Position numbers and translations under genes: made by a program. Of a DNA stretch of 7,155 nucleotides, positions 1 through 6,244 are shown piece after piece. The notes under the pieces were generated by a model that was not told the DNA's origin, searched no databases, and was given only the letters and a program-made list of their open reading frames with translations. Origin of the DNA: Hyphomicrobiales bacterium (lineage in GTDB: Bacteria > Pseudomonadota > Alphaproteobacteria > Rhizobiales > Beijerinckiaceae); assembly GCA_028290125.1 (NCBI GenBank), contig JAQGKM010000350.1, positions 1 through 7,155 on the forward strand, in the 5' to 3' direction. Positions within the stretch are counted from its first letter, which is position 1. Each line of letters opens with the position of its first letter.

Positions 1-7
1 GGCTCAT
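1..7 (-). CDS. Start of a downstream gene, probably LivM-type permease (partial)
   Basis: Seen: an ATG at 7-5 overlaps the TGA stop of the livH-like gene as ATGA, the same overlap style used elsewhere in this locus, and the frame stays open to the window edge (only two codons visible). Known: in Liv-type transporter operons livH is usually followed by livM and then the two ATPases livG and livF. Inference: this is the first codon of livM. The upstream sequence is only weakly Shine-Dalgarno-like (GAAGAAAG). Nothing of the protein itself can be read. Confidence 0.35.
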
Positions 8-927
8 ACTTTCTTCACCTCGGCGCGTCCAAACAGTCCGTTGGGACGCCAGGCCAGCGCCAGGATCACCAGCGCGAAGGTCATGATCTGCGTGTAGCCG
101 GAGCCCAGCGTCGAGGTGACGAGCGCCACGGCGATGCCGAAGATGAAGCCCGCGACCATCACGCCCCAGGCGCTCGTGATTCCGCCAAGGATCGCAACGG
201 CGAAGGCCTTCAACCCAAAGAGCGTGCCCATCTCCGAATGCACATTGACGAGCGGCGCGATCAGCACGCCGGCGACGCCCGCGAACAGGGTCGACAGCGC
301 ATACGCGAAGGCGACGGCTTTGGTGATCGGGATGCCCATCAGCCGCGCAGCGCCGCGATTTTGCGCGACGGCCAGCATGGCGACGCCCCAGCGTGTCCGC
401 TTCGAAATGAAGAACAGAACGGCGGCCAGCGCCACGCCGACGATTGGAATGATGACCTGCAGCGGATAGACGCCAAGCCCGACGCCGCCGATTTCAAGCG
501 GCGCCTGCGCCAGAGGCGAAGACAGATTGCGGGGCTCCTTGCCGAAGGTGAACATGACGGCGTTGTCGAGCACGATGCCGAGCGCGACGGTCGCCATCAG
601 CCATGCGTCGGAGCCCTGTCGGGCGAAGGGACGCACGGCGATGAACTCCACCACTAGTCCGTAGGCGGCGCACGCCGCCAGCGCCACGATGATGGCGAGC
701 GGCATGGGCAGGCCGAGATTGCGCGTCAGCGCGAATGTCAGCACGGCGCCCAGCATCATGGAACTGCCCTGCGCGAAATTCACAGTGCTGGACACCGCGT
801 AAGTTACATAGAAGCCGAGCGCCATCAGCCCGTACATGCTTCCAAGACCGATGCCGCTGATCAGCGCAGACACAAGCAGCAAGGCGCTCTCCCGCACGCG
901 TGAAGCGGGCGCGTGACGCAGGGCCAC
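4..927 (-). CDS. livH: Branched-chain amino acid-type ABC transporter permease (LivH family)
   Basis: Inner-membrane permease of a Liv/HAAT-type ABC importer, which moves substrate delivered by the periplasmic binding protein encoded just upstream. Seen: about eight hydrophobic segments across 307 residues; the family N-terminal pattern GLGSMYGLMALGF near 27-39 and NFAQGSSMMLG near 50-60; a cytoplasmic EAA-like loop AVAQNRGAARLMGI near 186-199; and the C-terminal GGITSAWGVMVAGFIFG block near 248-264. The length is normal for LivH (about 290-310). The listed start is GTG at 927 and has no clear ribosome site. A TTG at 882 has GGGAG six bases upstream and would give an N-terminus closer to the family's, so the true protein may be 15 residues shorter. 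It lies 14 bp after the binding-protein gene, so co-transcription is likely. The family is secure. The substrate is not: this family also carries amides, urea and other small nitrogen compounds. Confidence 0.93.
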   Translation of the reverse strand: MALRHAPASRVRESALLLVSALISGIGLGSMYGLMALGFYVTYAVSSTVNFAQGSSMMLGAVLTFALTRNLGLPMPLAIIVALAACAAYGLVVEFIAVRPFARQGSDAWLMATVALGIVLDNAVMFTFGKEPRNLSSPLAQAPLEIGGVGLGVYPLQVIIPIVGVALAAVLFFISKRTRWGVAMLAVAQNRGAARLMGIPITKAVAFAYALSTLFAGVAGVLIAPLVNVHSEMGTLFGLKAFAVAILGGITSAWGVMVAGFIFGIAVALVTSTLGSGYTQIMTFALVILALAWRPNGLFGRAEVKKV

Positions 928-941
928 GCGCCCGAAGGACG

Positions 942-2129
942 TCAGTTGGTGACGGGGACGATGCGGTTGTCGATGAACTGCGCCCAGACGTAATCGTCGG
1001 CCTGCAGCGCGTCGTGAACCTTGGGCGAGAACGGCTTGTCGTAGGTCTTGATCAGGCCCTCGTATTTGCCGATCTTGTAGAAGCCCTGGCGCACGGCGTC
1101 GCCGTCCGTCGATCCGGCGGCCGCAATGGCGAGCGCGGCGAGGTTCATGCCGTCATAGGCATTGGCGACGCCGACCGCAGGCGTAATGTCGTCGAGGCCC
1201 TTGATCGACGGATATTTCGCCTTCAACGCGGCGACGACGCGGTCGCCGACCGGCGAAAGCTTTCCGAAGAAGCTGTAGGTCTGGACGAAATGCACGTCCT
1301 TGCCGTTCGGACCGGCGAGTTCGGTGAAGCGTCCGCCGGCGGGGCCCCAATGCGACACGACCGGCACTTTCCAGCCCATGCGATCGAGCGACTTCACGAC
1401 CTGCGCGGACGGACCGACGTTGCCGACCATGAACAGCGCGTCGGCGCCGGCCGCCCGCAGCCGCGACAGCTGCGGCGTGACGTCGACGTCATTGCCGTCG
1501 AACTTCTCGATGCCCACGGCCTTCAGGCCTTTCGCGTCTAGCGCCGCCTTGAGGCCGATCTCGTTCGACTCGCCCCAGGCGTTGTTGACGAGGATCATGC
1601 CGGGCTTGGCCGACTTGAACGTCTTCTGCGCATAATTCAGCATGCCGACGTCGACGATCTCGTCGACAGCCGAAACGCGGAAAGCGAAATTCGGATTGCC
1701 GTCGTTCTTCGTGATGGCGGTCCCGGCGGCCCAAGGCCCCATGAATGGCACCTTCTCGGAATTGACGAGTGGCACCATCGCCATCGACACCGGCGTGTCG
1801 AGTCCGCCAAACAGCACCGCGACCTTCTCGCGGAAGATCAGTTCACGCGCGGCCGTCACGCCCTTCGCCGGATTGCCTTCGTCGTCGCGGCGCACGAGTT
1901 CGATCATGCGGCCACCGAGCAGGCCGCCCTTGGCGTTGATTTCATCGATCGCGATCGTCATGCCGCGCGTCAGCGCTTCACCCGCGAGGGCCGACTGTCC
2001 CGACAGCGCGGTGACGAGGCCGATCTTGATCGGTTCGGCTGCGTTCGCGGCGCCGGCTGAAAAAGTCAGGGCGATGGCGGATGCGCCGGCCAGCAGAGTG
2101 CGGCGGTTCAGGGGAAGACCTTTGGGCAT
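942..2129 (-). CDS. ABC transporter periplasmic substrate-binding protein (Liv/Peripla_BP_6 type)
   Basis: Captures the transported compound in the periplasm and passes it to the LivH/LivM permease. Seen: a 395-residue protein with an N-terminal export signal at 1-30. Its NRRTLLAG sequence near 8-15 resembles a twin-arginine motif; a hydrophobic stretch follows, with cleavage expected after AGAANA. Then comes the type I binding-protein opening IKIGLVTALSGQSALAGEA, near 35-53, and DEINAKGGLLGGR near 62-74, typical of LivJ/LivK/AmiC-like proteins. The start at 2129 is chosen because GGAGGT sits five bases upstream and the signal peptide begins there; an open frame extends to 2216 but would put 29 unrelated residues ahead of the signal. 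First gene of the minus-strand transporter operon, divergent from the hydrolase operon. The ligand cannot be read from sequence; context suggests a nitrogenous compound processed by the neighbouring hydrolases. Confidence 0.94.
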   Translation of the reverse strand: MPKGLPLNRRTLLAGASAIALTFSAGAANAAEPIKIGLVTALSGQSALAGEALTRGMTIAIDEINAKGGLLGGRMIELVRRDDEGNPAKGVTAARELIFREKVAVLFGGLDTPVSMAMVPLVNSEKVPFMGPWAAGTAITKNDGNPNFAFRVSAVDEIVDVGMLNYAQKTFKSAKPGMILVNNAWGESNEIGLKAALDAKGLKAVGIEKFDGNDVDVTPQLSRLRAAGADALFMVGNVGPSAQVVKSLDRMGWKVPVVSHWGPAGGRFTELAGPNGKDVHFVQTYSFFGKLSPVGDRVVAALKAKYPSIKGLDDITPAVGVANAYDGMNLAALAIAAAGSTDGDAVRQGFYKIGKYEGLIKTYDKPFSPKVHDALQADDYVWAQFIDNRIVPVTN

Positions 2130-2134
2130 GAGAG

Positions 2135-2140
2135 ACCTCC
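2135..2140 (-). promoter_or_regulatory. Ribosome binding site fixing the start of the binding-protein gene
   Basis: GGAGGT on the minus strand, five bases before the ATG at 2129. This is the best Shine-Dalgarno match I noticed in the window and is the main reason for rejecting the 87-bp longer frame starting at 2216. Confidence 0.75.
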
Positions 2141-2200
2141 AGCAGGGCGCATGCGAGATCGACGGCGCCGGGTGAAACTGAAGGACAAAAGGCAAGCGCC

Positions 2201-2230
2201 GTGCCAAGGTCGCCAATGCTGGGGTATGAT
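2201..2230 (+). promoter_or_regulatory. Candidate sigma-70-type promoter for the hydrolase operon
   Basis: GTGCCA (4 of 6 matches to TTGACA) and TATGAT (5 of 6 matches to TATAAT) are separated by 18 bp. Transcription would begin near 2237, placing the 2250-2265 palindrome just downstream, where a bound repressor could block elongation or open-complex formation. The -10 is good and the -35 mediocre; other promoters are possible. Confidence 0.3.
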
Positions 2231-2249
2231 GCGCAACGATCGCTACACA

Positions 2250-2265
2250 AGATTGTCAACAATCT
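2250..2265. promoter_or_regulatory. Predicted operator of the GntR/FCD regulator
   Basis: Seen: AGATTGTCAACAATCT, two perfect 7-bp inverted arms around a 2-bp centre, in the divergent spacer. Known: FCD-subfamily GntR regulators commonly bind short palindromes of the form TTGT-N2-ACAA or TGGT-N2-ACCA type. Inference: the FCD regulator encoded at the end of the plus-strand operon binds here and controls both directions. The minus-strand reading contains TTGACA and the plus-strand reading TTGTCA, so occupancy could cover -35 elements. Confidence 0.6.
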
Positions 2266-2333
2266 GGCATGACGCTTGCTGCGGCGGAGGCCGTCAGCCG
2301 GCTCTGGCCGGTCCGAGAATACGAGGCCACTTC

Positions 2334-2768
2334 ATGTCGAATCTGTCCGGCACAACCCCATCCACGCCAGCCGAGATCGTCGACGAATATCTGAGATTGT
2401 TGATGATTCCCGATCCCGCAGCGGCCCGCGCCTATATTGCGCCCGACCTGCGCATCCGCTTCACCGGCGGCCGGGTCATGTCCGACCCCGCGCAATGCGC
2501 AGCCTTCAATGCGAAGCGCTACGCCTGGGTGAAAAAGAAAGTGGAGCGGACCGAGGTCGTCGCGGGCGCCACCGACACGGAGGCGATCGTCTATTCGCTC
2601 GGCTTTCTGTATGGCGCGTGGCCGGACGGCGCCTTGTTCGAAGGCAATCGCTACGTGGACCGCTACATCGTCCGTCATCGCAAGATCGTCAGCATGGAAG
2701 TGTGGAACGACAGCGCCGAATGGCTGCTGACCAACGCCGGGCTCGCCTGCGACCGGGAGGGTGCATGA
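2334..2768 (+). CDS. SnoaL/NTF2-like small cone-fold protein
   Basis: Predicted 144-residue cytoplasmic protein. Seen: helical start AEIVDEYLRLLMIPDPAAARAY near 13-34, followed by PDLRIRFTGGRVM near 37-49, consistent with the SnoaL-like/NTF2 pattern of helices leading into a curved sheet. It ends with the strands GNRYVDRYIVRHRKIVSMEVWNDSAEW (about 104-130), matching the usual 'YVDRF.V.dGKI...evwND' ending of such proteins. The start at 2334 has GAGG seven bases upstream; the frame is open from 2151 but the extra residues look like non-coding translation. Its stop overlaps the next start as ATGA, so it is translationally coupled to the PuuE-like hydrolase. Members of this fold include isomerases, hydrolases and non-enzymatic ligand binders; I cannot assign catalysis. 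It may bind or isomerise the pathway intermediate. Confidence 0.82.
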   Translation: MSNLSGTTPSTPAEIVDEYLRLLMIPDPAAARAYIAPDLRIRFTGGRVMSDPAQCAAFNAKRYAWVKKKVERTEVVAGATDTEAIVYSLGFLYGAWPDGALFEGNRYVDRYIVRHRKIVSMEVWNDSAEWLLTNAGLACDREGA

Positions 2769-3679
2769 GCGCGCCCTATTCGGTCCTGCCGCACCATAAT
2801 CGCTTCGACTACACGCCGATCACTCGCCGGCCCGCCTATCGTTGGCCGAATGGCGCGGGGCTTGCGGTCTACATAGGCTTCAACATCGAGCATTTCGCGT
2901 TCGGCGAGGGTCTTGGCGCCAACATCGGCCCGGCCGGCGCCCAGCCCGACGTGCTGAACTTCGCCTGGCGCGAATACGGCAACCGCGTCGGCGCGTGGCG
3001 CTGCCTTGAACTGTTCGAACAGCTGGGGCTACCCACCGCGGCTCTCATCAACACGGCGCTCTACGATCATTGTCCCGAACTCGTGCAGGCCTTCGTGGCG
3101 CGCGGCGACGAGATCGTCGGGCACGGCCACACCAATGCCGAACGCCAGGCGATGTTTTCGGAAGAGCAGGAACGCGACCTGATCGCAGGATCGCGCGCCC
3201 GCATCGCGCAGGAAAGCGGCGTCGATGTCGCCGGCTGGCTGTCGCCGTGGATTTCGGAAAGCCCGGTCACGCCGGATCTGCTGGCGGAATGCGGCTATCG
3301 CTACACGCTCAACTGGTGCCACGACGATCAGCCGGTGCGCATGCGCACGCGCGGCGGCGAGAGCTTCTGGTCCATTCCCTATCCGCAGGAACTCAACGAC
3401 ATTCCGATGATCATCGGCCGCCAGATGGACGGCCGAGATTTCACCCGCATGATCACCGACAATTTCGACGAAATGCTGGCGCAGTCCGAACGCCAGCCTC
3501 TGGTGATGGGCATCGCCCTGCATCCCTATCTTGTCGGGCAACCCTACCGCCTGCGCTATCTGCGCGAGGCGCTGGCGCCGATCGCGGCCGCGCGCGACTC
3601 CGGCCGCATCTGGATGACGACGCCGGACGCCATCTGCCAACATGTCGACACGCTGTTTCAGGAAAGACCGATTCGATGA
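2765..3679 (+). CDS. PuuE-like polysaccharide-deacetylase-family hydrolase
   Basis: A 304-residue protein of the NodB/PuuE (carbohydrate esterase 4-like) fold. Seen: the block FAWREYGNRVGAWRCLELFEQLG near 66-88, typical of the PuuE allantoinase/imidase branch rather than chitin deacetylases; GDEIVGHGHTN near 114-124 (motif 2 histidines H120/H122); GWLSPWISESPVTPDLLAECGYRYTLNW near 157-184; and LHPYLVGQPYRLRYL near 252-266 (H253). The usual motif-1 acidic pair is replaced by FNIEHF (E42-H43). No signal peptide, so it acts in the cytoplasm on an imported small molecule, not cell-wall polymer. Known relatives include metal-independent allantoinase PuuE and, from memory, bacterial cyclic-imide hydrolases. 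Inference: it opens a ring amide or imide and passes a half-amide to the amidase next door. The start ATG overlaps the upstream stop (ATGA) with GGGAGG just before it. The family is secure; the substrate is not. Confidence 0.88.
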   Translation: MSAPYSVLPHHNRFDYTPITRRPAYRWPNGAGLAVYIGFNIEHFAFGEGLGANIGPAGAQPDVLNFAWREYGNRVGAWRCLELFEQLGLPTAALINTALYDHCPELVQAFVARGDEIVGHGHTNAERQAMFSEEQERDLIAGSRARIAQESGVDVAGWLSPWISESPVTPDLLAECGYRYTLNWCHDDQPVRMRTRGGESFWSIPYPQELNDIPMIIGRQMDGRDFTRMITDNFDEMLAQSERQPLVMGIALHPYLVGQPYRLRYLREALAPIAAARDSGRIWMTTPDAICQHVDTLFQERPIR

Positions 3680-4860
3680 TCAAGGACACAGTCGGGGCCT
3701 TCGTGCCGCACGGCCTCTTCCGCATCGAGGGCGCCAGCGGCGGTCCGCTCGAGGGTCTCACATTTGCGGCCAAGGACCTGTTCGATGTCGCCGGTCATCC
3801 GACGAGCGGCGGCAACCCGACCTGGCTTGCGACCCATCCCGTGCCGGACGTTTCGAGCCCGATCGTCGATGCGCTGCTCGACGCCGGCGCGACGCTGGTG
3901 GGGAAGACCATCACGGACGAACTCGCCTACAGCCTGCACGGCGACAACATGCATTACGGCGCTCCGTTGAATGCGGCCGCGCCCGACCGCGTCACCGGAG
4001 GCTCGTCGAGCGGCTCGGTCGCGGCGGTCGCGGCGCATCTCGTCGATTTCGCGCTCGGCACCGACACCGGCGGCTCGACGCGTGTGCCCGCAAGCTATTG
4101 CGGCGTGTGGGGCTTGCGCACGACGCATGGCGCGCTGTCGGGCGCGGGCCTCGTGCCGCTGCACCGCCTGTACGACACGCCGACCTGGTTCGCGCATGAT
4201 GCCGACACCTTTGCGTGCGTCGGCGATGTCCTGATGCCTGCAAGCGATCACGCGCCGTCGCGTGCCGTCCTGCTGCGCGACGTGGCCGCGCTCGCCGACC
4301 CGGTCTTCAGCGCGCCGCTCGGCCGCGTCGTCGCCGCGCTGGAACAGATGTTCGGCGCCGTGACGCCGCTCGATATCGCGGAGGGCCAACAGCTTGCCGA
4401 CTGGCGCGCCGCCTACGGGACATCGGGCGGCCACGAAGGCTGGCAGCTTCACGGAGACTGGATCACGCAGAACAAGCCCGTCTTCGCGCCGGCCATCGCG
4501 GCGCGCTGGAAAGCTGCGAGCGAAATCTCCGATGAGGCCGGCGCCGACGCACGCGCAAAGGCGGCCGCCGTGCGCGCGCATGTGCGGTCGGTGGTCGGCG
4601 TGGATACGGTCGCGGTGCTGCCGTCTGCCGCGAGCCTCGCGCCGCTGCGCAACGCCGATCCGGCGGAGGTCGACGCCGTGCGCCTGCGCACGATGGCGAT
4701 AACCTGCGTCGCGGGAATCGCCGGTCTGCCGCAGGTCAGCATGCCGTTCCTCAGTGCCGAGGGCGTGCCGGTCGGCATTTCCTTGATGGGCCCGGCGGGC
4801 AGCGATGCGGCGCTGATCCGCCTCGCCGTGAAGATCCACGCGAGCGTGCAGGGGACTTGA
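3676..4860 (+). CDS. Amidase-signature family amidohydrolase
   Basis: Cytoplasmic amide hydrolase releasing ammonia or an amine from a carboxamide. Seen in the 394 residues: FAAKDLFDVAG near 30-40 supplies catalytic Lys33; VTGGSSSGSVAA near 106-117 holds the cis-serine (Ser110 or Ser111); DTGGSTRVPASYCGVWGLR near 130-148 contains the nucleophile Ser134; and the C-terminal VGISLMGPAGSD block is typical of the family. All three triad positions are present, so it should be active. It is shorter than many amidases (450-500) but close to the compact AMI1-like group. ATG at 3676 overlaps the hydrolase stop as ATGA, and GGAAAG lies about 10 bases upstream. Its position directly after the PuuE-like enzyme suggests a two-step ring-opening and deamidation sequence ending in a carboxylate plus ammonia. 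The substrate is inferred only. Confidence 0.94.
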   Translation: MIKDTVGAFVPHGLFRIEGASGGPLEGLTFAAKDLFDVAGHPTSGGNPTWLATHPVPDVSSPIVDALLDAGATLVGKTITDELAYSLHGDNMHYGAPLNAAAPDRVTGGSSSGSVAAVAAHLVDFALGTDTGGSTRVPASYCGVWGLRTTHGALSGAGLVPLHRLYDTPTWFAHDADTFACVGDVLMPASDHAPSRAVLLRDVAALADPVFSAPLGRVVAALEQMFGAVTPLDIAEGQQLADWRAAYGTSGGHEGWQLHGDWITQNKPVFAPAIAARWKAASEISDEAGADARAKAAAVRAHVRSVVGVDTVAVLPSAASLAPLRNADPAEVDAVRLRTMAITCVAGIAGLPQVSMPFLSAEGVPVGISLMGPAGSDAALIRLAVKIHASVQGT

Positions 4861-4868
4861 TAGCCGTC

Positions 4869-5558
4869 ATGGACGAGAGGGTGACAGAAGAGTCGCTGGA
4901 GGCGGAGAACCGCATCTATGCGCGCATCTTTGATGGCATCATGGACCGGCGTCTCACGCCCGGCACGAAGCTGCCCGAACGCGAATTGTGCGAATTGTTC
5001 TCAGCCAGCCGCTCGCTCGTGCGGCGCGTCCTGCAGCGTCTTGCACATTACCATGTCGTCGAGCTGCGGCCCAACCGCGGCGCCATCGTGGCGACGCCAA
5101 CGCCGGAAGAGACGCGACAGATTTTTCAGGCGCGACGCGCGCTGGAGGGCGCGCTCGTCAGGCTCGCCGCGCAGCACGCGACGCCCGCGGACATCGACGG
5201 CCTGCGCCAGCAATTGCACGTGGAGCATGAGGCGATGCATGGCTCCGACCAGCCCGCCTGGGCGCGTCTGGCCAGCACGTTTCACTTGCGCGTCGCGAGG
5301 CTCGCGAACAACGCCATCCTGGAAAATTATCTGAAGGAGATCGTTTCGCGCTGCTCGCTGATCGTCGCGCTCTACGAACCGCAGGGCAATGCGGCTTGCG
5401 AGCATGACGAACACGCCGGCATCGTCGCCTGCCTCGAAAGGGGCGACGGTGAAAATGCGGCGCGGTTGATGGAAGAGCATCTAGTCGAGCTGGAGAGGCA
5501 CATCTGCCTGCGCCAGCCCGACGCGCGACCGAGCCTCAAGGATCGGCTCGGTCTCTGA
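4869..5558 (+). CDS. GntR-family transcriptional regulator, FCD subfamily
   Basis: Probable ligand-responsive repressor of this locus. Seen (229 residues from the ATG): winged helix about 14-75 with LTPGTKLPERELCELFSAS near 29-47, then SRSLVRRVLQRLA (recognition helix) and LRPNRGAIVA (wing). Next comes a helical FCD effector domain about 80-215, with TFHLRVARLANN near 137-148, EHDEHAGIVACLERGD near 178-193 and EEHL near 202-205. H139, H182 and H204 match the usual metal-binding histidines, but the Asp normally four residues before the first is Ala135. The start is uncertain: a TTG at 4857 overlaps the amidase stop as TTGA and would add four residues, but GGGG lies only two bases before it; the ATG at 4869 is preferred on codon grounds, although its Shine-Dalgarno spacing is long. 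Last gene of the operon, and likely acts at the palindrome at 2250-2265. Confidence 0.93.
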   Translation: MDERVTEESLEAENRIYARIFDGIMDRRLTPGTKLPERELCELFSASRSLVRRVLQRLAHYHVVELRPNRGAIVATPTPEETRQIFQARRALEGALVRLAAQHATPADIDGLRQQLHVEHEAMHGSDQPAWARLASTFHLRVARLANNAILENYLKEIVSRCSLIVALYEPQGNAACEHDEHAGIVACLERGDGENAARLMEEHLVELERHICLRQPDARPSLKDRLGL

Positions 5559-5573
5559 GCGTCCGTGAGAGCG

Positions 5574-5969
5574 TCAGCCCTTGCGGCGTTCTTTCTTGGC
5601 GGCCTTGCGAGCGGCGTAACGCGCGTCGCGGGCGGCCTTCTGCTCGGCCAGCAGGGCGACTTCGCGATCGGCGTTGTCACGCGTGATCTGCAGCTCGGCC
5701 TCGGCGGCGGCGGCGCGCTGCTCGGCGGCGAGCGCCTCGACCTTGCGGGCCTCCTCGGCCATTTCGGCCTGGCGAACTTTGCGGGCCGCTTCGCGCTCGG
5801 CGACGCGGATTTCGCGCGCCTTGGCGATCTCGGCGCGGGCGGCGGCCTTCTCGGCTGCGGCCGGGTCGGGGTTCTGCGACGCGGTCTTGAACTTGTCGAT
5901 GATCGAGAGTTTCGCCGCGCTCGCGTTCTTCTGGCGTTCGGCGAAGTCGTTGGTTTTCAGAAAGCTCAT
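5574..5969 (-). CDS. DUF6481-like charged helical protein
   Basis: A 131-residue, very basic and acidic protein rich in Ala, Glu, Lys and Arg. Seen: an N-terminal MSFLKTNDFAERQKNASAAK followed by a short helix (IIDKFKTAS), then about 85 residues of continuous Ala/Glu/Arg-rich helix likely to form a coiled coil or single alpha helix, ending in ARDARYAARKAAKKERRKG. I recognise this as the pattern of the DUF6481 family, common in alphaproteobacteria; no biochemical role is known to me. The start at 5969 is chosen because GAGGA lies just upstream; the frame is open to 5993 but the extra residues are not family-like. It is last on the minus strand after cspA and a small unknown gene, and converges on the GntR gene with only 15 bp between stops. 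The basic tail could bind nucleic acid (inference). Confidence 0.8.
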   Translation of the reverse strand: MSFLKTNDFAERQKNASAAKLSIIDKFKTASQNPDPAAAEKAAARAEIAKAREIRVAEREAARKVRQAEMAEEARKVEALAAEQRAAAAEAELQITRDNADREVALLAEQKAARDARYAARKAAKKERRKG

Positions 5970-6032
5970 AAGTCCTCGGATGTGGTGCATCAACGCAGAG
6001 CGGGCAAAAGGCCCGAGCCGCGGGTTCGTCTA
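5970..6032 (-). other. Leader of the DUF6481-like gene with two overlapping small hairpins
   Basis: This 63-bp spacer holds CGGGC/GCCCG (6001-6005 with 6011-6015) and CCCG/CGGG (6012-6015 with 6021-6024). The two stems share 6012-6015 and cannot form together. No U-tract follows either on the minus strand, so neither is a terminator. Stems are only 4-5 bp, so this may be chance in GC-rich DNA. Confidence 0.25.
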
Positions 6033-6230
6033 TCAGGCTTCGGGAGACGCGCTTTTCAGATGGGCTTCTTCCGCGACGCGTTCCTGGCCGGTAGCCTTGG
6101 AGCGCAGACGATATTGCGGGCCGCCGCGTTCGGCAGGCATCTGCCGGACGATCGTGAACGCCTGCTCCGCTTGCCCGACGGGCTGGAACGTGACGGTCTC
6201 GTCAATCTGGAAAAGATGGCTTCTGGTCAT
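6033..6230 (-). CDS. Small conserved protein of unknown function downstream of cspA
   Basis: A 65-residue soluble protein. Seen: MTRSHLFQIDETVTFQPVG, then FTIVRQMPAERGGPQYRLRSK, then a polar tail ending GQERVAEEAHL. The alternating hydrophobic pattern suggests a small beta barrel or SH3-like fold. From memory, short proteins with the plan 'F.iG..V.F.P......Y.iv..LPaE....qYRvks...g.eRvv.Es.L' occur in Hyphomicrobiales, often near cold-shock genes; I know no function. The ATG at 6230 is preferred over 6236 because GAAGGG (6244-6239) lies eight bases before it but only two before the other. The U-tract of the terminator that follows cspA abuts this ribosome site, so expression may depend on read-through. 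Confidence 0.72.
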   Translation of the reverse strand: MTRSHLFQIDETVTFQPVGQAEQAFTIVRQMPAERGGPQYRLRSKATGQERVAEEAHLKSASPEA

Positions 6231-6244
6231 CTGCATCGCCCTTC

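Larger units (their letters stand above)
2130..2333. promoter_or_regulatory. Divergent control region between transporter and hydrolase operons
   Basis: This 204-bp gene-free spacer separates the minus-strand binding-protein gene from the plus-strand SnoaL-like gene, so it must hold promoters for both operons. It contains the palindrome at 2250-2265, a plus-strand promoter candidate at 2201-2230 and the strong ribosome site of the binding-protein gene at 2135-2140. On the minus strand a perfect TTGACA (2259-2254) lies inside the palindrome and could be a -35 element, but I find no good -10 at 16-18 bp, so the minus-strand promoter is unresolved. Confidence 0.6.

Noticed and set aside
2130..2216. 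Longer start for the binding protein, adding 29 residues
   Set aside because: The signal peptide and a strong GGAGGT site both point to 2129; the extension would bury the export signal.
2151..2333. Longer start for the SnoaL-like gene
   Set aside because: The extension overlaps the divergent promoter and palindrome and looks non-coding; GAGG lies correctly before 2334.
3658..4839. 393-residue minus-strand open frame opposite the amidase
   Set aside because: Arg/His/Ala-rich translation typical of antisense to GC-rich coding DNA, with no motifs; the amidase on the other strand has its complete catalytic triad.
5541..5590. Bidirectional terminator between the convergent GntR and DUF6481-like genes
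   Set aside because: Only a 4-bp TCTC/GAGA stem and no T-run on either strand.
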